Assembly (NCBI GenBank): GCA_028290345.1
Contig: JAQGKB010000319.1
Coordinates: forward strand, 1 to 19,660
From: Hyphomicrobiales bacterium
GTDB lineage: Bacteria; Pseudomonadota; Alphaproteobacteria; Rhizobiales; Devosiaceae
Reading direction: 5' to 3'
DNA length: 19,660 bases
Shown: in pieces, positions 7,390 through 14,561 of the stretch
Numbering within the stretch: position 1 is the first letter of the stretch
Layout: the number at the start of each line of letters is the position of its first letter
Made by a program: the position numbers and the translations under genes
The notes under the pieces: model-generated
What the model was told of the DNA's origin: nothing
The model's input: the letters and a program-made list of their open reading frames with translations, nothing else
Databases searched by the model: none

Positions 7390-7551
7390 TGTGGGTTCCG
7401 GTTTGGCTGCTGTTGCCTCGGAGTCGTGCCAGGCCCGGGGGCAGGCTGTTGCACGCCGGGCGCGAGCCTTGAACGGTGCGCATCCTGCCACGCAATGCCG
7501 CCGCCTCCAACATGGCAGCGGCCGGTGTTGAATTCGCCCCTACGGAGGGTG

Positions 7552-7580
7552 TTGCAGGGGCCAAGCAGCTATGTCATAAG
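7552..7580 (+). promoter_or_regulatory. Weak candidate promoter for tRNA-Ser
   Basis: TTGCAG (7552-7557) and CATAAG (7575-7580) are spaced 17 bases apart and end about 46 bases before the tRNA. Match to consensus is only partial, so this is a position-based guess. Confidence 0.3.
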
Positions 7581-7626
7581 GCGCCCACTTATCGACCAGA
7601 CGCTTCGCGGCGTCACACCTTCTCGC

Positions 7627-7716
7627 GGAGAGATGGCTGAGCGGTTGAAAGCACCGCACTCGAAATGCGGCGTAGGGGCAACCCTATCGGGGGTTCGAAT
7701 CCCTCTCTCTCCGCCA
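7627..7716 (+). tRNA. tRNA-Ser (anticodon CGA), reads UCG
   Basis: A 90-base type II tRNA. The acceptor arms GGAGAGA / TCTCTCC pair perfectly and the CCA tail is encoded (7714-7716) after discriminator G. The anticodon stem CCGCA / TGCGG encloses the loop CTCGAAA, giving anticodon CGA. The long variable arm TAGGG-GCAA-CCCTA is diagnostic for a serine/leucine-class tRNA, and the T loop TTCGAAT is canonical. Confidence 0.97.
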
Positions 7717-7998
7717 ATTACTTCCGCTAACACTTTGACACACCTTCGTTTTCCTTGGAGCGGCCCTGGCGGACCCCCGAGCGTTTTGACCGTGCCGAGC
7801 ACTGCCGGACATTCGGGAAGACGCAGTTGGTTTCGTTCATGGGGTTGGCACTCGTTTTCTGGTGATACCCCGCCCTTCCCACGTGGAAGCGGACCGCCAG
7901 CGCGTTGACCTCGAAAGTCGGGGACGGACCTCGGTGGCAAGGTATTCGAAGCGGCGGTATGCGGCCAATGCCCGGCGCAGCGACGGTCGGGTCTGGCC
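7717..7998. other. Intergenic stretch after tRNA-Ser, nothing recognised
   Basis: About 280 bases between the tRNA and the stop of the 77-aa gene. I see no coding pattern, no clear intrinsic terminator and no integrase remnant or copy of the tRNA 3' end. Confidence 0.5.
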
Positions 7999-8232
7999 TT
8001 ACTCGAAGAGCCCCGGCGGGAGATTGCCGATCTTCAAGAGGACGCGGGGATCATCGTAGGTGTCGGTCTCGATGTCGACCTCTTGCGAGAACGCAACCAC
8101 ACCGGCCCGGCTCGGCCCCAATCGCTCTGCCGTGGCGATTGCCGACGCTTCCGTCTTGCATGGCTTGACGGGATCGGCGACCAGCTTGCTGCCCTTCTGA
8201 GTGAAAGCCTGCACTAGGTAAGCGGTAGCCAT
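7999..8232 (-). CDS. Small conserved hypothetical protein (77 aa)
   Basis: 77 residues from the ATG at 8232: MATAYLVQAFTQKGSKLVADPVKPCKTEASAIATAERLG...GVVAFSQEVDIETDTYDDPRVLLKIGNLPPGLFE. The pattern of a short beta strand, an Ala-rich helix with AERL and the VVAFSQEVD...YDDPRVL block resembles small conserved hypotheticals I recall from rhizobial genomes; no function is known to me. No signal peptide or membrane segment. The start is supported by GGAG seven bases upstream. The start region can form an RNA stem (see the separate entry). It is transcribed away from the kinase gene and stands alone. Confidence 0.72.
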   Translation of the reverse strand: MATAYLVQAFTQKGSKLVADPVKPCKTEASAIATAERLGPSRAGVVAFSQEVDIETDTYDDPRVLLKIGNLPPGLFE

Positions 8233-8286
8233 TGCGTCTCTCCAGTTGGAGCGAGACAAGAGCATTCTGGCGTGTCAGACGCAATG
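8230..8286 (-). promoter_or_regulatory. Possible RNA stem enclosing the start codon of the 77-aa gene
   Basis: Ten-base inverted repeat CATTGCGTCT (8230-8239) / AGACGCAATG (8277-8286), 37-base spacer. In the minus-strand transcript the 3' arm contains the AUG start codon of the 77-aa gene. Inside the loop, CTCC-AACT-GGAG pairs the Shine-Dalgarno with an upstream CUCC. An alternative GUCUC / GAGAC pairing within the same region is mutually exclusive with the long stem. It could equally be a DNA operator. Confidence 0.4.
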
Positions 8287-8504
8287 CCAAGCAGCAGACC
8301 ATCCGCATGGCAGCGGCGTTGACGAGCGAGGCCGGGAGAGGGATGCCACGCGGAGCTTGAGCAGGCCACACACTTCGAGGTCGAGAAATGACGCAATGCG
8401 GTATCGGCATGCGGCCGCATCTTGCGCGAGGGCCCGCCAGGTCCTTGCCGAGAATCAAAGCGTCGAACAATTGCAGCATGGCCAACTACTGGAGGGACTA
8501 CGAC

Positions 8505-9137
8505 TTGGATCAGAATTTGAAATGCATCCTGGTTGGCGGAACGTCTAACGTCGGCAAGACGAGCGTAGCCAAGCACATCGCCAACCGGCTCGGGTGGACC
8601 CATGTTTCTACCGATAGCCTGGCACGGCACCCTGGGCGACCATGGAAGGCGAAACCGGAGTCAGTCCCGGAGCACGTGGTTGAACACTATTCGACGCTCC
8701 GCACCGATGAACTGATGAAGTCCGTGCTCACCCACTACCGGAACATCTGGCCATTGGCGGAGGCACTGACAGAAAAGTATGCGCAAGGGGCGGACGCTGG
8801 GCGTCTGGTGCTGGAAGGATCGGCCCTCTGGCCGGAATTGGTGGCTTCGTTGTACCAGCCGTCGGCCGCCGCGGTTTGGCTCACGGCGAGCGACGATCTG
8901 CTCAAAGCCCGGATTTATCAGGAGAGCCAATACGAACAAGCGGATCCGCCGGCCAGGGCGCTGATCGACAAGTTCGTGGGCCGCACTCATCGTTTCAATG
9001 TCGCCATGATGGAGGACTTGCGTCGTCTCGAGCTTCCTTGGGTCGTGGTCGATCGGGACTCCACGATCCAGGCGGTCGCCGACGCCTGCCTCCGCGAGAT
9101 GCGGCCGTTGACTAAAGCGCCACCCCGAATTTGCTGA
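8505..9137 (+). CDS. Small P-loop kinase-like protein, substrate unknown
   Basis: Predicted ATP-dependent small-molecule kinase or AAA-type ATPase, cytoplasmic, 210 residues. The Walker A motif GGTSNVGKTS is at 11-20, right after a first beta strand (LKCILV), followed by VSTDSLARHPGRPW, a motif resembling the phosphate-acceptor side of 2-phosphoglycerate-kinase-like and related P-loop kinases. A later WLTASDDLLKARIYQES segment resembles the lid/helical region. I choose TTG at 8505 because GGAGGG lies eight bases upstream (8491-8496) and the protein then begins just before the P-loop. ATG at 8478 or 8388 would add 9 or 39 residues without family character. Its 3' end overlaps the convergent hyi-like gene by 26 bases. 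Confidence 0.75.
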   Translation: MDQNLKCILVGGTSNVGKTSVAKHIANRLGWTHVSTDSLARHPGRPWKAKPESVPEHVVEHYSTLRTDELMKSVLTHYRNIWPLAEALTEKYAQGADAGRLVLEGSALWPELVASLYQPSAAAVWLTASDDLLKARIYQESQYEQADPPARALIDKFVGRTHRFNVAMMEDLRRLELPWVVVDRDSTIQAVADACLREMRPLTKAPPRIC

Positions 9138-9912
9138 CCCAACCCAGGCCCTCATCGGTACCGGCGCGGGGACGATATTCGCAGCCGACCCAGCCGGACC
9201 AGCCGAGCTTGTCGAGCTCTTCGAAGATCGCACCATAGGCGACTTCGCCCTCATCGGGTTCAGCGCGGCTGGGCACGGCCGCGATCTGGACGTGGCCGAT
9301 GTTGTCGAAATGCTGGCGCAGGCGGGTGAGAATATCGCCCTGCGAAACTCCCACATGATAGACGTCGAACATGATCTTGATGTTGGGCGCCCCGACAGCG
9401 GCGATAATCTCGTCGGCCTTTTCGATCGAGGAATAGAAGTAACCCGGCATGTTGCGCTGGTTGATCGGCTCGAGCAGCAGGGTGAGGCCCCGCTCGGCCG
9501 CCTTGGGGGCGGCCAGTTTGAGATTGGCGATGAAGACGTCGGTCGCCGCGGCGCGGTCATGTTCCGGCACGATCCCAGCCATGGCGTGAACCGAAGTGCC
9601 ACCGGCCGCGTGGCACCAGGCGACCGATTGATCGATCAGCGCCTGGAATTCCTGTTCCCGACCAGGCAGGGCACCAAGGCCGGAATGCTGGCCGGCGCCG
9701 CTGCCGACATCTGTGTTGATGCCGAGCAACCTCAAGCCGTTACGGGCGCAGGCCGCGCGGACCTCCTCGGGCGGCGTAGCGTAGGGGAAGTGCAGTTCTA
9801 CCGCGCGAAAGCCGGCTTTGGCGGCCGCATCGATGCGCTCGAGCAGCGGCAGTTCGGTCCAGAGGAATCCAAGGTTTGCAGAGAATTTCGGGTTTGCAGA
9901 GAATTTCGGCAT
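9112..9912 (-). CDS. Hydroxypyruvate isomerase family TIM-barrel protein (Hyi/OtnI-like)
   Basis: Predicted isomerase of the Hyi/OtnI group, interconverting hydroxypyruvate and tartronate semialdehyde or 2-oxo-tetronate forms; the exact substrate is unresolved. 266 residues, family length. Metal/catalytic positions are visible: Glu148 in LLLEPIN, Asp183 and His186 in MFDVYH, Gln209 in GHVQIA and Glu245 in GCEYRPR. The family usually starts MPxFxANLxxL; here PKFSAN occurs twice, from a perfect 18-bp tandem duplication. I use ATG 9912; an earlier TTG at 9918 is less likely. It lies 41 bases downstream of lysR on the same strand, so it is probably in the regulator's operon. Confidence 0.9.
   Translation of the reverse strand: MPKFSANPKFSANLGFLWTELPLLERIDAAAKAGFRAVELHFPYATPPEEVRAACARNGLRLLGINTDVGSGAGQHSGLGALPGREQEFQALIDQSVAWCHAAGGTSVHAMAGIVPEHDRAAATDVFIANLKLAAPKAAERGLTLLLEPINQRNMPGYFYSSIEKADEIIAAVGAPNIKIMFDVYHVGVSQGDILTRLRQHFDNIGHVQIAAVPSRAEPDEGEVAYGAIFEELDKLGWSGWVGCEYRPRAGTDEGLGWVSKFGVAL
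9873..9908. repeat. Perfect 18-bp tandem duplication
   Basis: GGTTTGCAGAGAATTTCG occurs at 9873-9890 and again at 9891-9908 with no mismatch. It adds six codons (one extra PKFSAN unit) to the N-terminus of the hyi-like gene and keeps the frame. Perfect identity suggests a recent slippage event. Confidence 0.95.
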
Positions 9913-9953
9913 TTCCAACTCGCGTCTGGGGATGATGGGCTTCGGGAGGCCGG

Positions 9954-10841
9954 CTAGACTTTGTAGTGTCTGATGATGTCAGTGAAGTTTTTCAGCAATG
10001 GGCTGACGTCACCGCGGCGCCAGAAGCAGGAAACGCTGATGCGCGAGGTGGGCTCGACCGGAAGGTAGACGATGCCGGGATAGGGCATGGTCTCCCACGC
10101 CTTATGCACGAGATGAACGCCGAAGCCGCTGGCTACAAGGCCGAGCCGGGTCAGCATGTGGCCGGTTTCCTGCACGACGCGCGGCGAAAACCCGACGCGC
10201 TGGCAGAGCACGATGATCCGGTCGTAAATCGTGGGGTCGTTTTCACGCGGGAACATCACCCAAGGCTCATGGGCGAGATCGGCGAGATCGATCTTTTCCT
10301 GATTGGCGAGCCGGTGCCGAGCCGGCAGCACCACGACCATCGGATCGTTGACCAATTGAATCTGGTCGTAATCGCCGATGAGGCGGCTGGGCGGATGGGT
10401 GAACACCAGATCGCTCGAGCCATCGGCGAGCGCCTCCAATTGGCCGGCCGACGAGATGCCGTGGTTCTTGAACGAGAGATAAACATTGGGAAAACGCTTG
10501 TGATATTCGTTCAGGATCGTCGGCACGGTGCCAAGGAGCGCGGCATCGATGAGGCTGACGCTCAATAGCCCATCGCGGCCTCGAGCGCTTTCCTTGGCGC
10601 GGTTGCGCGCCATGTCGGCGGCCTTGATCAGCATGATCGCCTCGGGCAGGAAGGCCTTACCGGCATTGGTCAGGTTGACGACGCGGCTACTGCGGTCGAG
10701 CAGCACCACGTCGAGGTCTTCCTCCAATTGCGTGATGCGCCGGCTCACCTGCGGTTGCGCGATCCGGAGCTGTTCGGCGGCGAGGCCGAAATGCAGATGC
10801 TCGGCAACGACAATGAACGTGCGAAGTTGCTTGAAGTCCAT
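9954..10841 (-). CDS. LysR-family transcriptional regulator
   Basis: DNA-binding regulator, 295 residues, normal LTTR length. The N-terminal winged helix-turn-helix is clear (MDFKQLRTFIVVAEHLHFGLAAEQLRIAQPQVSRRITQLEEDLDVVLLDR, 1-50), followed by a linker helix and a periplasmic-binding-protein-like effector domain from about residue 90. ATG at 10841 is the family start; longer in-frame extensions run into the intergenic region and lack similarity. A purine-rich GGGAGGAAAG lies upstream. It is divergent from the sugar ABC operon (446-base gap) and precedes the hyi-like gene, the typical LTTR layout for controlling both. The effector is unknown. Confidence 0.95.
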   Translation of the reverse strand: MDFKQLRTFIVVAEHLHFGLAAEQLRIAQPQVSRRITQLEEDLDVVLLDRSSRVVNLTNAGKAFLPEAIMLIKAADMARNRAKESARGRDGLLSVSLIDAALLGTVPTILNEYHKRFPNVYLSFKNHGISSAGQLEALADGSSDLVFTHPPSRLIGDYDQIQLVNDPMVVVLPARHRLANQEKIDLADLAHEPWVMFPRENDPTIYDRIIVLCQRVGFSPRVVQETGHMLTRLGLVASGFGVHLVHKAWETMPYPGIVYLPVEPTSRISVSCFWRRGDVSPLLKNFTDIIRHYKV

Positions 10842-11000
10842 CCCCTGGCTTTCCTCCCTTGCCGGCCCCAGACAACTCCCCCGGCGATTGGTTCCGCCAT
10901 GGTGGCCGTTCGTCTGTTCGAACACGATCGGGCAGAGCCCGGCCCGCGGACCATAAGAGGTCGCCGCAGGCCCGCCACTCCCAATTTGATCGATGCGTCT

Positions 11001-11029
11001 TTTATATCGGTCCATACCTAATTTGCCAG
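11001..11029 (-). promoter_or_regulatory. Candidate lysR promoter
   Basis: On the minus strand CTGGCA (11029-11024) and TATAAA (11006-11001) are spaced by 17 bases, about 160 bases before the lysR start. Confidence 0.45.
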
Positions 11030-11157
11030 ACTCTTGTGCTAGCTTGGTCGGTGCAGAGAGTGCGACCCCCCCGGCCGGACAAAAATCAAAATGGTCGGTG
11101 GCTAGCAAACGTATTGCCTCTGCAGGAGGATGCACACGTAACGGCATACAAGCTGTG

Positions 11158-11181
11158 CGCTGAACATTTCTGTGTTCAGCG
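11158..11181. promoter_or_regulatory. 24-bp dyad, probable operator of the sugar ABC operon
   Basis: CGCTGAACA-N6-TGTTCAGCG, a perfect 9-bp inverted repeat with a 6-base centre. No T-run follows, so it is not a terminator. Its centre is 38 bases upstream of the centre of the TATACT -10 candidate, a position suited to an activator or a repressor overlapping the -35. Whether the divergent LysR protein binds here is inference; the even-length dyad is not a standard T-N11-A box. Confidence 0.6.
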
Positions 11182-11204
11182 ATAGCGAAGTTATGGACCC
11201 AGAT

Positions 11205-11210
11205 TATACT
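11205..11210 (+). promoter_or_regulatory. Candidate -10 element of the ABC operon
   Basis: TATACT matches the -10 consensus at five of six positions. No good -35 hexamer sits 16-18 bases upstream, which fits an activator-dependent promoter. Confidence 0.4.
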
Positions 11211-11287
11211 TGGGCGTTTTTACGCAGTGCATGGCTGTGCGCCGATGATGGCCTTGAGCCGGGATATGAACTTTGAGGAGTCGTTCA

Positions 11288-12607
11288 ATGTCTGACAGCA
11301 TGCAAATCAATCGAAGAGATACACTGGCTCTTGTCCTCAGTGGCTTCGTCGCTGCCGCGCTCGGAGGGAAAGTCCTCGCGCAGGATGCCAAGGCGCTGAG
11401 CTTCTGGGCCGTGCACACTGGCACGCCCGAACTGCAGGCTGCGATGCAGACCATCATCAACCAATTCATCAAGGAAAAGGACGGGGCCTCCGTCAAGTTC
11501 GAAGCGGTCAACGGCGCGCTGGTCTATCCGAAATTCCTGACCGCCGTGCAGGGCCAGTCGATGCCTGACGTCGCCGACGGCTATTCCTATCACCCGCTAC
11601 AGTTCGCCGCGCTCGACCAGATGCTGCCGCTTGATGACATCATCGCGGCGTGGAAGAGCAACGGCCTGCTCGCCCAGGTGGTCAATGAATACGCCTACAA
11701 GAAGTTCTTGTGGAAGGACCATTACTGGGCGGTTCCGTGGAACCTCGACATCCGCGCCATCTACTATCGCAAGGACCTGCTCGAGAAGGCCGGCGTCAAG
11801 CCGCCGACCAATTGGGATGAATTCCAGGCCGCCGCGATCAAGCTGAACGACCCTGCCAATGGCACCTTCGGCTTCGTGTTCCCTGCCGGCAATTTTCACA
11901 TCGCCCAGCACTACTACATGATGTTCATGCTGCAGGCCGGCGGCTCGATCCTCGACAAGGACGGCAACTTGGTTTTCGGCACGACCAGCAAGGATGCCAA
12001 CGTCCAGGCGCTGACCTATCTCACCGACTTTGCGCTGAAGCACAAAGTGACGCCGGAAGGCATTGCTTCCTACAATACCGACGAGCCGCACACGCTCTTC
12101 ATCCAGGGTCGCGCGGCGTTCGTCACCGGAACGGGCGGGCTCATCAGCCGGCTGCTCAAGGAAGCGCCGGACATGGTGCCGAATGTGGGCGTGCTGGAAG
12201 TGCTGCAGGGGCCGAAGGCCAAGCTCGCGGCCGGTTTCTACAACCCGCTCTTCGTCTGGAAGTACAGCCCCAATGTGGAACTCGCCAAGGAGTTCGTCAC
12301 CTGGCTGGTACAGCCGGGCCGGCTGCAGCCGCTCTACACGGCCTATCCCGGCAATTGCTGGCCGATCCTCAAGTCCGAATTCGACTCCGAGGTATTCAAG
12401 AAGACGCCGCTGCTGGCCGAGGTCATCCAGAAGGTGATCCCGTTTACGACGGACTTTGCCTATCCGGGCACCGGCATCCCGCAAATGGGTGCCATCGACG
12501 GCGAGAAGATGTTCGCCGCACCGGTCAACGAAGTCATCGCCGGGACCAAGACGCCCGAACAGGCCGTGCTGGATGCACACGCCAAGATGGCGAAGCTTTT
12601 CACCTAA
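11288..12607 (+). CDS. Sugar ABC transporter substrate-binding protein (family 1), Tat-type signal
   Basis: Periplasmic binding protein that captures a sugar and delivers it to the two permeases downstream. 439 residues, typical of CUT1-type family 1 binding proteins. The N-terminus MSDSMQINRRDTLALVLSGFVAAALGGKVLAQ has twin arginines at 9-10, a hydrophobic stretch and a cleavage site near residue 31, suggesting Tat export. Family blocks include YKKFLWKDHYWAVPWNLDIRAIYYRKDLLEKAG and the WDEF segment. A strong Shine-Dalgarno GAGGAG (11275-11280) lies seven bases before the ATG at 11288, which settles the start. It is the first gene of the operon and is followed by a stable stem-loop, which often favours higher binding-protein mRNA levels. 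Confidence 0.95.
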   Translation: MSDSMQINRRDTLALVLSGFVAAALGGKVLAQDAKALSFWAVHTGTPELQAAMQTIINQFIKEKDGASVKFEAVNGALVYPKFLTAVQGQSMPDVADGYSYHPLQFAALDQMLPLDDIIAAWKSNGLLAQVVNEYAYKKFLWKDHYWAVPWNLDIRAIYYRKDLLEKAGVKPPTNWDEFQAAAIKLNDPANGTFGFVFPAGNFHIAQHYYMMFMLQAGGSILDKDGNLVFGTTSKDANVQALTYLTDFALKHKVTPEGIASYNTDEPHTLFIQGRAAFVTGTGGLISRLLKEAPDMVPNVGVLEVLQGPKAKLAAGFYNPLFVWKYSPNVELAKEFVTWLVQPGRLQPLYTAYPGNCWPILKSEFDSEVFKKTPLLAEVIQKVIPFTTDFAYPGTGIPQMGAIDGEKMFAAPVNEVIAGTKTPEQAVLDAHAKMAKLFT

Positions 12608-12623
12608 GCGCTCCCTGAAGCAG

Positions 12624-12655
12624 GCGGTGCCGGACCAGCAGTTGTTCGGCACCGC
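12624..12655 (+). other. Intercistronic stem-loop after the binding-protein gene
   Basis: GCGGTGCCGGAC / GTTCGGCACCGC form a 12-bp stem (one G.U pair) with an eight-base loop, 17 bases after the stop codon. No U-tract follows. Stem-loops at this place in binding-protein operons are known to protect the upstream mRNA end from 3' decay. Confidence 0.75.
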
Positions 12656-12687
12656 ACGCTGTTACCTCGTCCGTGGAACCACCGAAG

Positions 12688-13575
12688 ATGGCCCTCACTC
12701 GCCGCGCCCGCTTTGCCTATATGCTCGTGCTGCCTTCGTTGTTGCTGCTCACGATGCTGAATTTGTTTCCGCTGGCACAGGGCACCATCGCCAGCCTGCA
12801 GCGGCAGAACATGACCCGGCCAAACCCGTACGAATTTGTGGGGTTGGCGCACTATGCCGAAGCGCTGTTTTCCGAAGGCTCGTTCTGGAGCAGCCTGCTC
12901 AAGACCTGCATCTGGACGATAGGATCGGTGTCGGGGGCCTATGTCCTGGGCCTCGCACTGGCGCTGCTGCTCAACCTCGATATTCGCGGCCGCAATCTCT
13001 TCCGGGCCTTGTTCCTCGTGCCGTGGGTCATTCCGGACGTGGTGACGGCGCTGGTGTGGAAGTGGCTCTACAACGACGAATATGGCGTCATCAATTTCCT
13101 GCTGCGCCAGCTCCACGTCATCAATTCGCCGGTGCATTGGCTGTCCGACCTCAACCTCGCCATGCCGTCGGTGATCCTGGCGCAGATCTGGAAGCTCTAT
13201 CCGTTGATGACGGTGGTGCTGCTCGCCGCCCTGCAGAACGTGCCGAAGGAGTTGCACGAGGCCGCATCGCTCGACGGCGCGCGTCCCTGGCAGCGTTTCT
13301 TCTATGTCACCCTGCCGCTGATCCGGACGACGAGCGTCAGCATTACCTTGCTCACCGGCATCTGGACTTTTCAGAGCTTCGACCTAGTCTATCTGCTTAC
13401 GGGCGGCGGTCCGGCGGATGCCACGCAGATCCTGCCGACCTTCATCTACCAGAAGGCGTTCTTCACTCTCGACCTCGGCTACGCATCGGCGCTGGGATTG
13501 CTGATGCTGCTGATCATTCTGGCGATCAGTTCGCTCTACCTGTTCGTTTCCCGTCCCAGCCGTGTCCAAGCGTGA
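12688..13575 (+). CDS. Sugar ABC transporter permease (MalF/UgpA type)
   Basis: Inner-membrane permease subunit of the importer, 295 residues from the ATG at 12688. Six hydrophobic segments can be read, beginning at RFAYMLVLPSLLLLTMLNLFPL. The cytoplasmic EAA loop that contacts the ATPase is at about 191-212 (EAASLDGARPWQRFFYVTLPLI). GTG at 12673 would add five residues and has no better ribosome site. It lies after the binding-protein gene and ends ten bases before the second permease start, so expression is coupled. The partner ATPase is encoded 4.2 kb further down the same operon. Confidence 0.94.
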   Translation: MALTRRARFAYMLVLPSLLLLTMLNLFPLAQGTIASLQRQNMTRPNPYEFVGLAHYAEALFSEGSFWSSLLKTCIWTIGSVSGAYVLGLALALLLNLDIRGRNLFRALFLVPWVIPDVVTALVWKWLYNDEYGVINFLLRQLHVINSPVHWLSDLNLAMPSVILAQIWKLYPLMTVVLLAALQNVPKELHEAASLDGARPWQRFFYVTLPLIRTTSVSITLLTGIWTFQSFDLVYLLTGGGPADATQILPTFIYQKAFFTLDLGYASALGLLMLLIILAISSLYLFVSRPSRVQA

Positions 13576-13585
13576 GGTGCATCAA

Positions 13586-14470
13586 GTGAGCGAAACCGCA
13601 GTTGCTGCCACCCCGACCTTCAGCTTCTCCACCTCGCGCGTGTTCTCGAAGAACCTCACCTGGTTGCTGATCTACGTCGTGCTGCTGGCCGCCATCGCCA
13701 TAGTGCTGTTCCCGGTGTTCTGGATGGTCTCGTCCTCGCTCAAGCCGGGGCCGGAGATGTTCGCCCGCAACATGACCATGTTGCCGGTGCACCTGACCTT
13801 CGAGAACTATGTGAAGGTGTGGACGGAAACCAAGTTCGCCACCTTCTTCCTCAACAGCTTCAAGGTGGCCGGCATTTCGACCGTGCTGGCGCTGATCGTG
13901 GCGATGTACGCCGCCTATGCGATGGCGCGGATCAATTTTCCGGGCAAGAACGTCTTCGGCATGGTGCTGCTGGTGACGCAGATGTTCCCGCACATCCTGT
14001 TCGTCATCCCGCTGTTCATGATCATCAAGACGCTGCACCTGTTCGACACGCACTACGCACTGATCATCGCCTATGTGGCTTATTCATTGCCGTTCAGCAT
14101 CTGGATGATGAAGGGCTTCTTCGAGGCCATTCCGCTGGAGCTCGAAGATGCAGCGGCGGTGGATGGCGCCACCCCGCTGGGCACTTTTCATCGCATCATC
14201 CTGCCGTTGTCGGGGCCGGGCATCGCCGCCGTGACCATGTACAATTTCATCCGGGCCTGGAACGAGTTCCTGTTTGCCCTGGTGTTCCTGCAATCAAGCG
14301 ATCTCTTCACGCTGCCCCTGGGTCTTGCGAGCTTCCAGGAAGAATACAGCTTCCGCTGGGACCTCCTGATGGCTGGGGCCAGCAGTATTTCTCTACCCGT
14401 TCTCATCGTCTTCCTGGTCATGAACAGGTTCATTGTTCAAGGACTGCTTGGCGGCGCGGTGAAGGGCTAG
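13586..14470 (+). CDS. Sugar ABC transporter permease (MalG/UgpE type)
   Basis: Second inner-membrane permease subunit, 294 residues from GTG at 13586. That start has GAGGTG six bases upstream; GTG at 13562 or 13577 is also in frame, the first overlapping the preceding permease. Hydrophobic segments include LLIYVVLLAAIAIVLFPVFWMV and LVTQMFPHILFVIPLFMIIKT. The EAA-loop equivalent is EDAAAVDGATPLGTFHRIILPLSGPG from about residue 187. The C-terminus ends MNRFIVQGLLGGAVKG, a hallmark of the MalG-type subunits. Together with the preceding gene it forms the heterodimeric channel. Confidence 0.94.
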   Translation: MSETAVAATPTFSFSTSRVFSKNLTWLLIYVVLLAAIAIVLFPVFWMVSSSLKPGPEMFARNMTMLPVHLTFENYVKVWTETKFATFFLNSFKVAGISTVLALIVAMYAAYAMARINFPGKNVFGMVLLVTQMFPHILFVIPLFMIIKTLHLFDTHYALIIAYVAYSLPFSIWMMKGFFEAIPLELEDAAAVDGATPLGTFHRIILPLSGPGIAAVTMYNFIRAWNEFLFALVFLQSSDLFTLPLGLASFQEEYSFRWDLLMAGASSISLPVLIVFLVMNRFIVQGLLGGAVKG

Positions 14471-14561
14471 GGGCAAAGGTGATTTGGTAGGACCACTATC
14501 CCGCTGAACACTTCGGACTGCCTTAATTTTCGATCGACACCAAAGTCAAGGAACCTGAACT

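Larger units (their letters stand above)
10842..11287. other. Divergent control region between lysR and the ABC operon
   Basis: 446 bases without a gene. It contains a candidate lysR promoter (11001-11029), a 24-bp dyad (11158-11181), a possible -10 for the ABC operon (11205-11210), a TGGTCGGTG direct repeat and the strong Shine-Dalgarno of the binding-protein gene (11275-11280). Confidence 0.8.

Noticed and set aside
7569..7940. 123-codon minus-strand frame containing GERGIRTPDRVAPTPHFECGAF
   Set aside because: This is the antisense translation of the type II tRNA-Ser gene, a well-known false protein in databases.
7627..8300. tRNA-Ser as an attachment site for an integrated element
   Set aside because: No integrase, no second copy of the tRNA 3' end and no composition break that I can see within the window.
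8388..8504. Upstream ATGs (8388, 8478) as starts of the kinase gene
   Set aside because: They lack a well-placed Shine-Dalgarno, and the extra residues do not look like part of the domain; GGAGGG points to TTG 8505.
10915..10924. 10-bp palindrome TGTTCGAACA near the lysR start
   Set aside because: Too short to stand out from chance and not aligned with the longer operator candidate.
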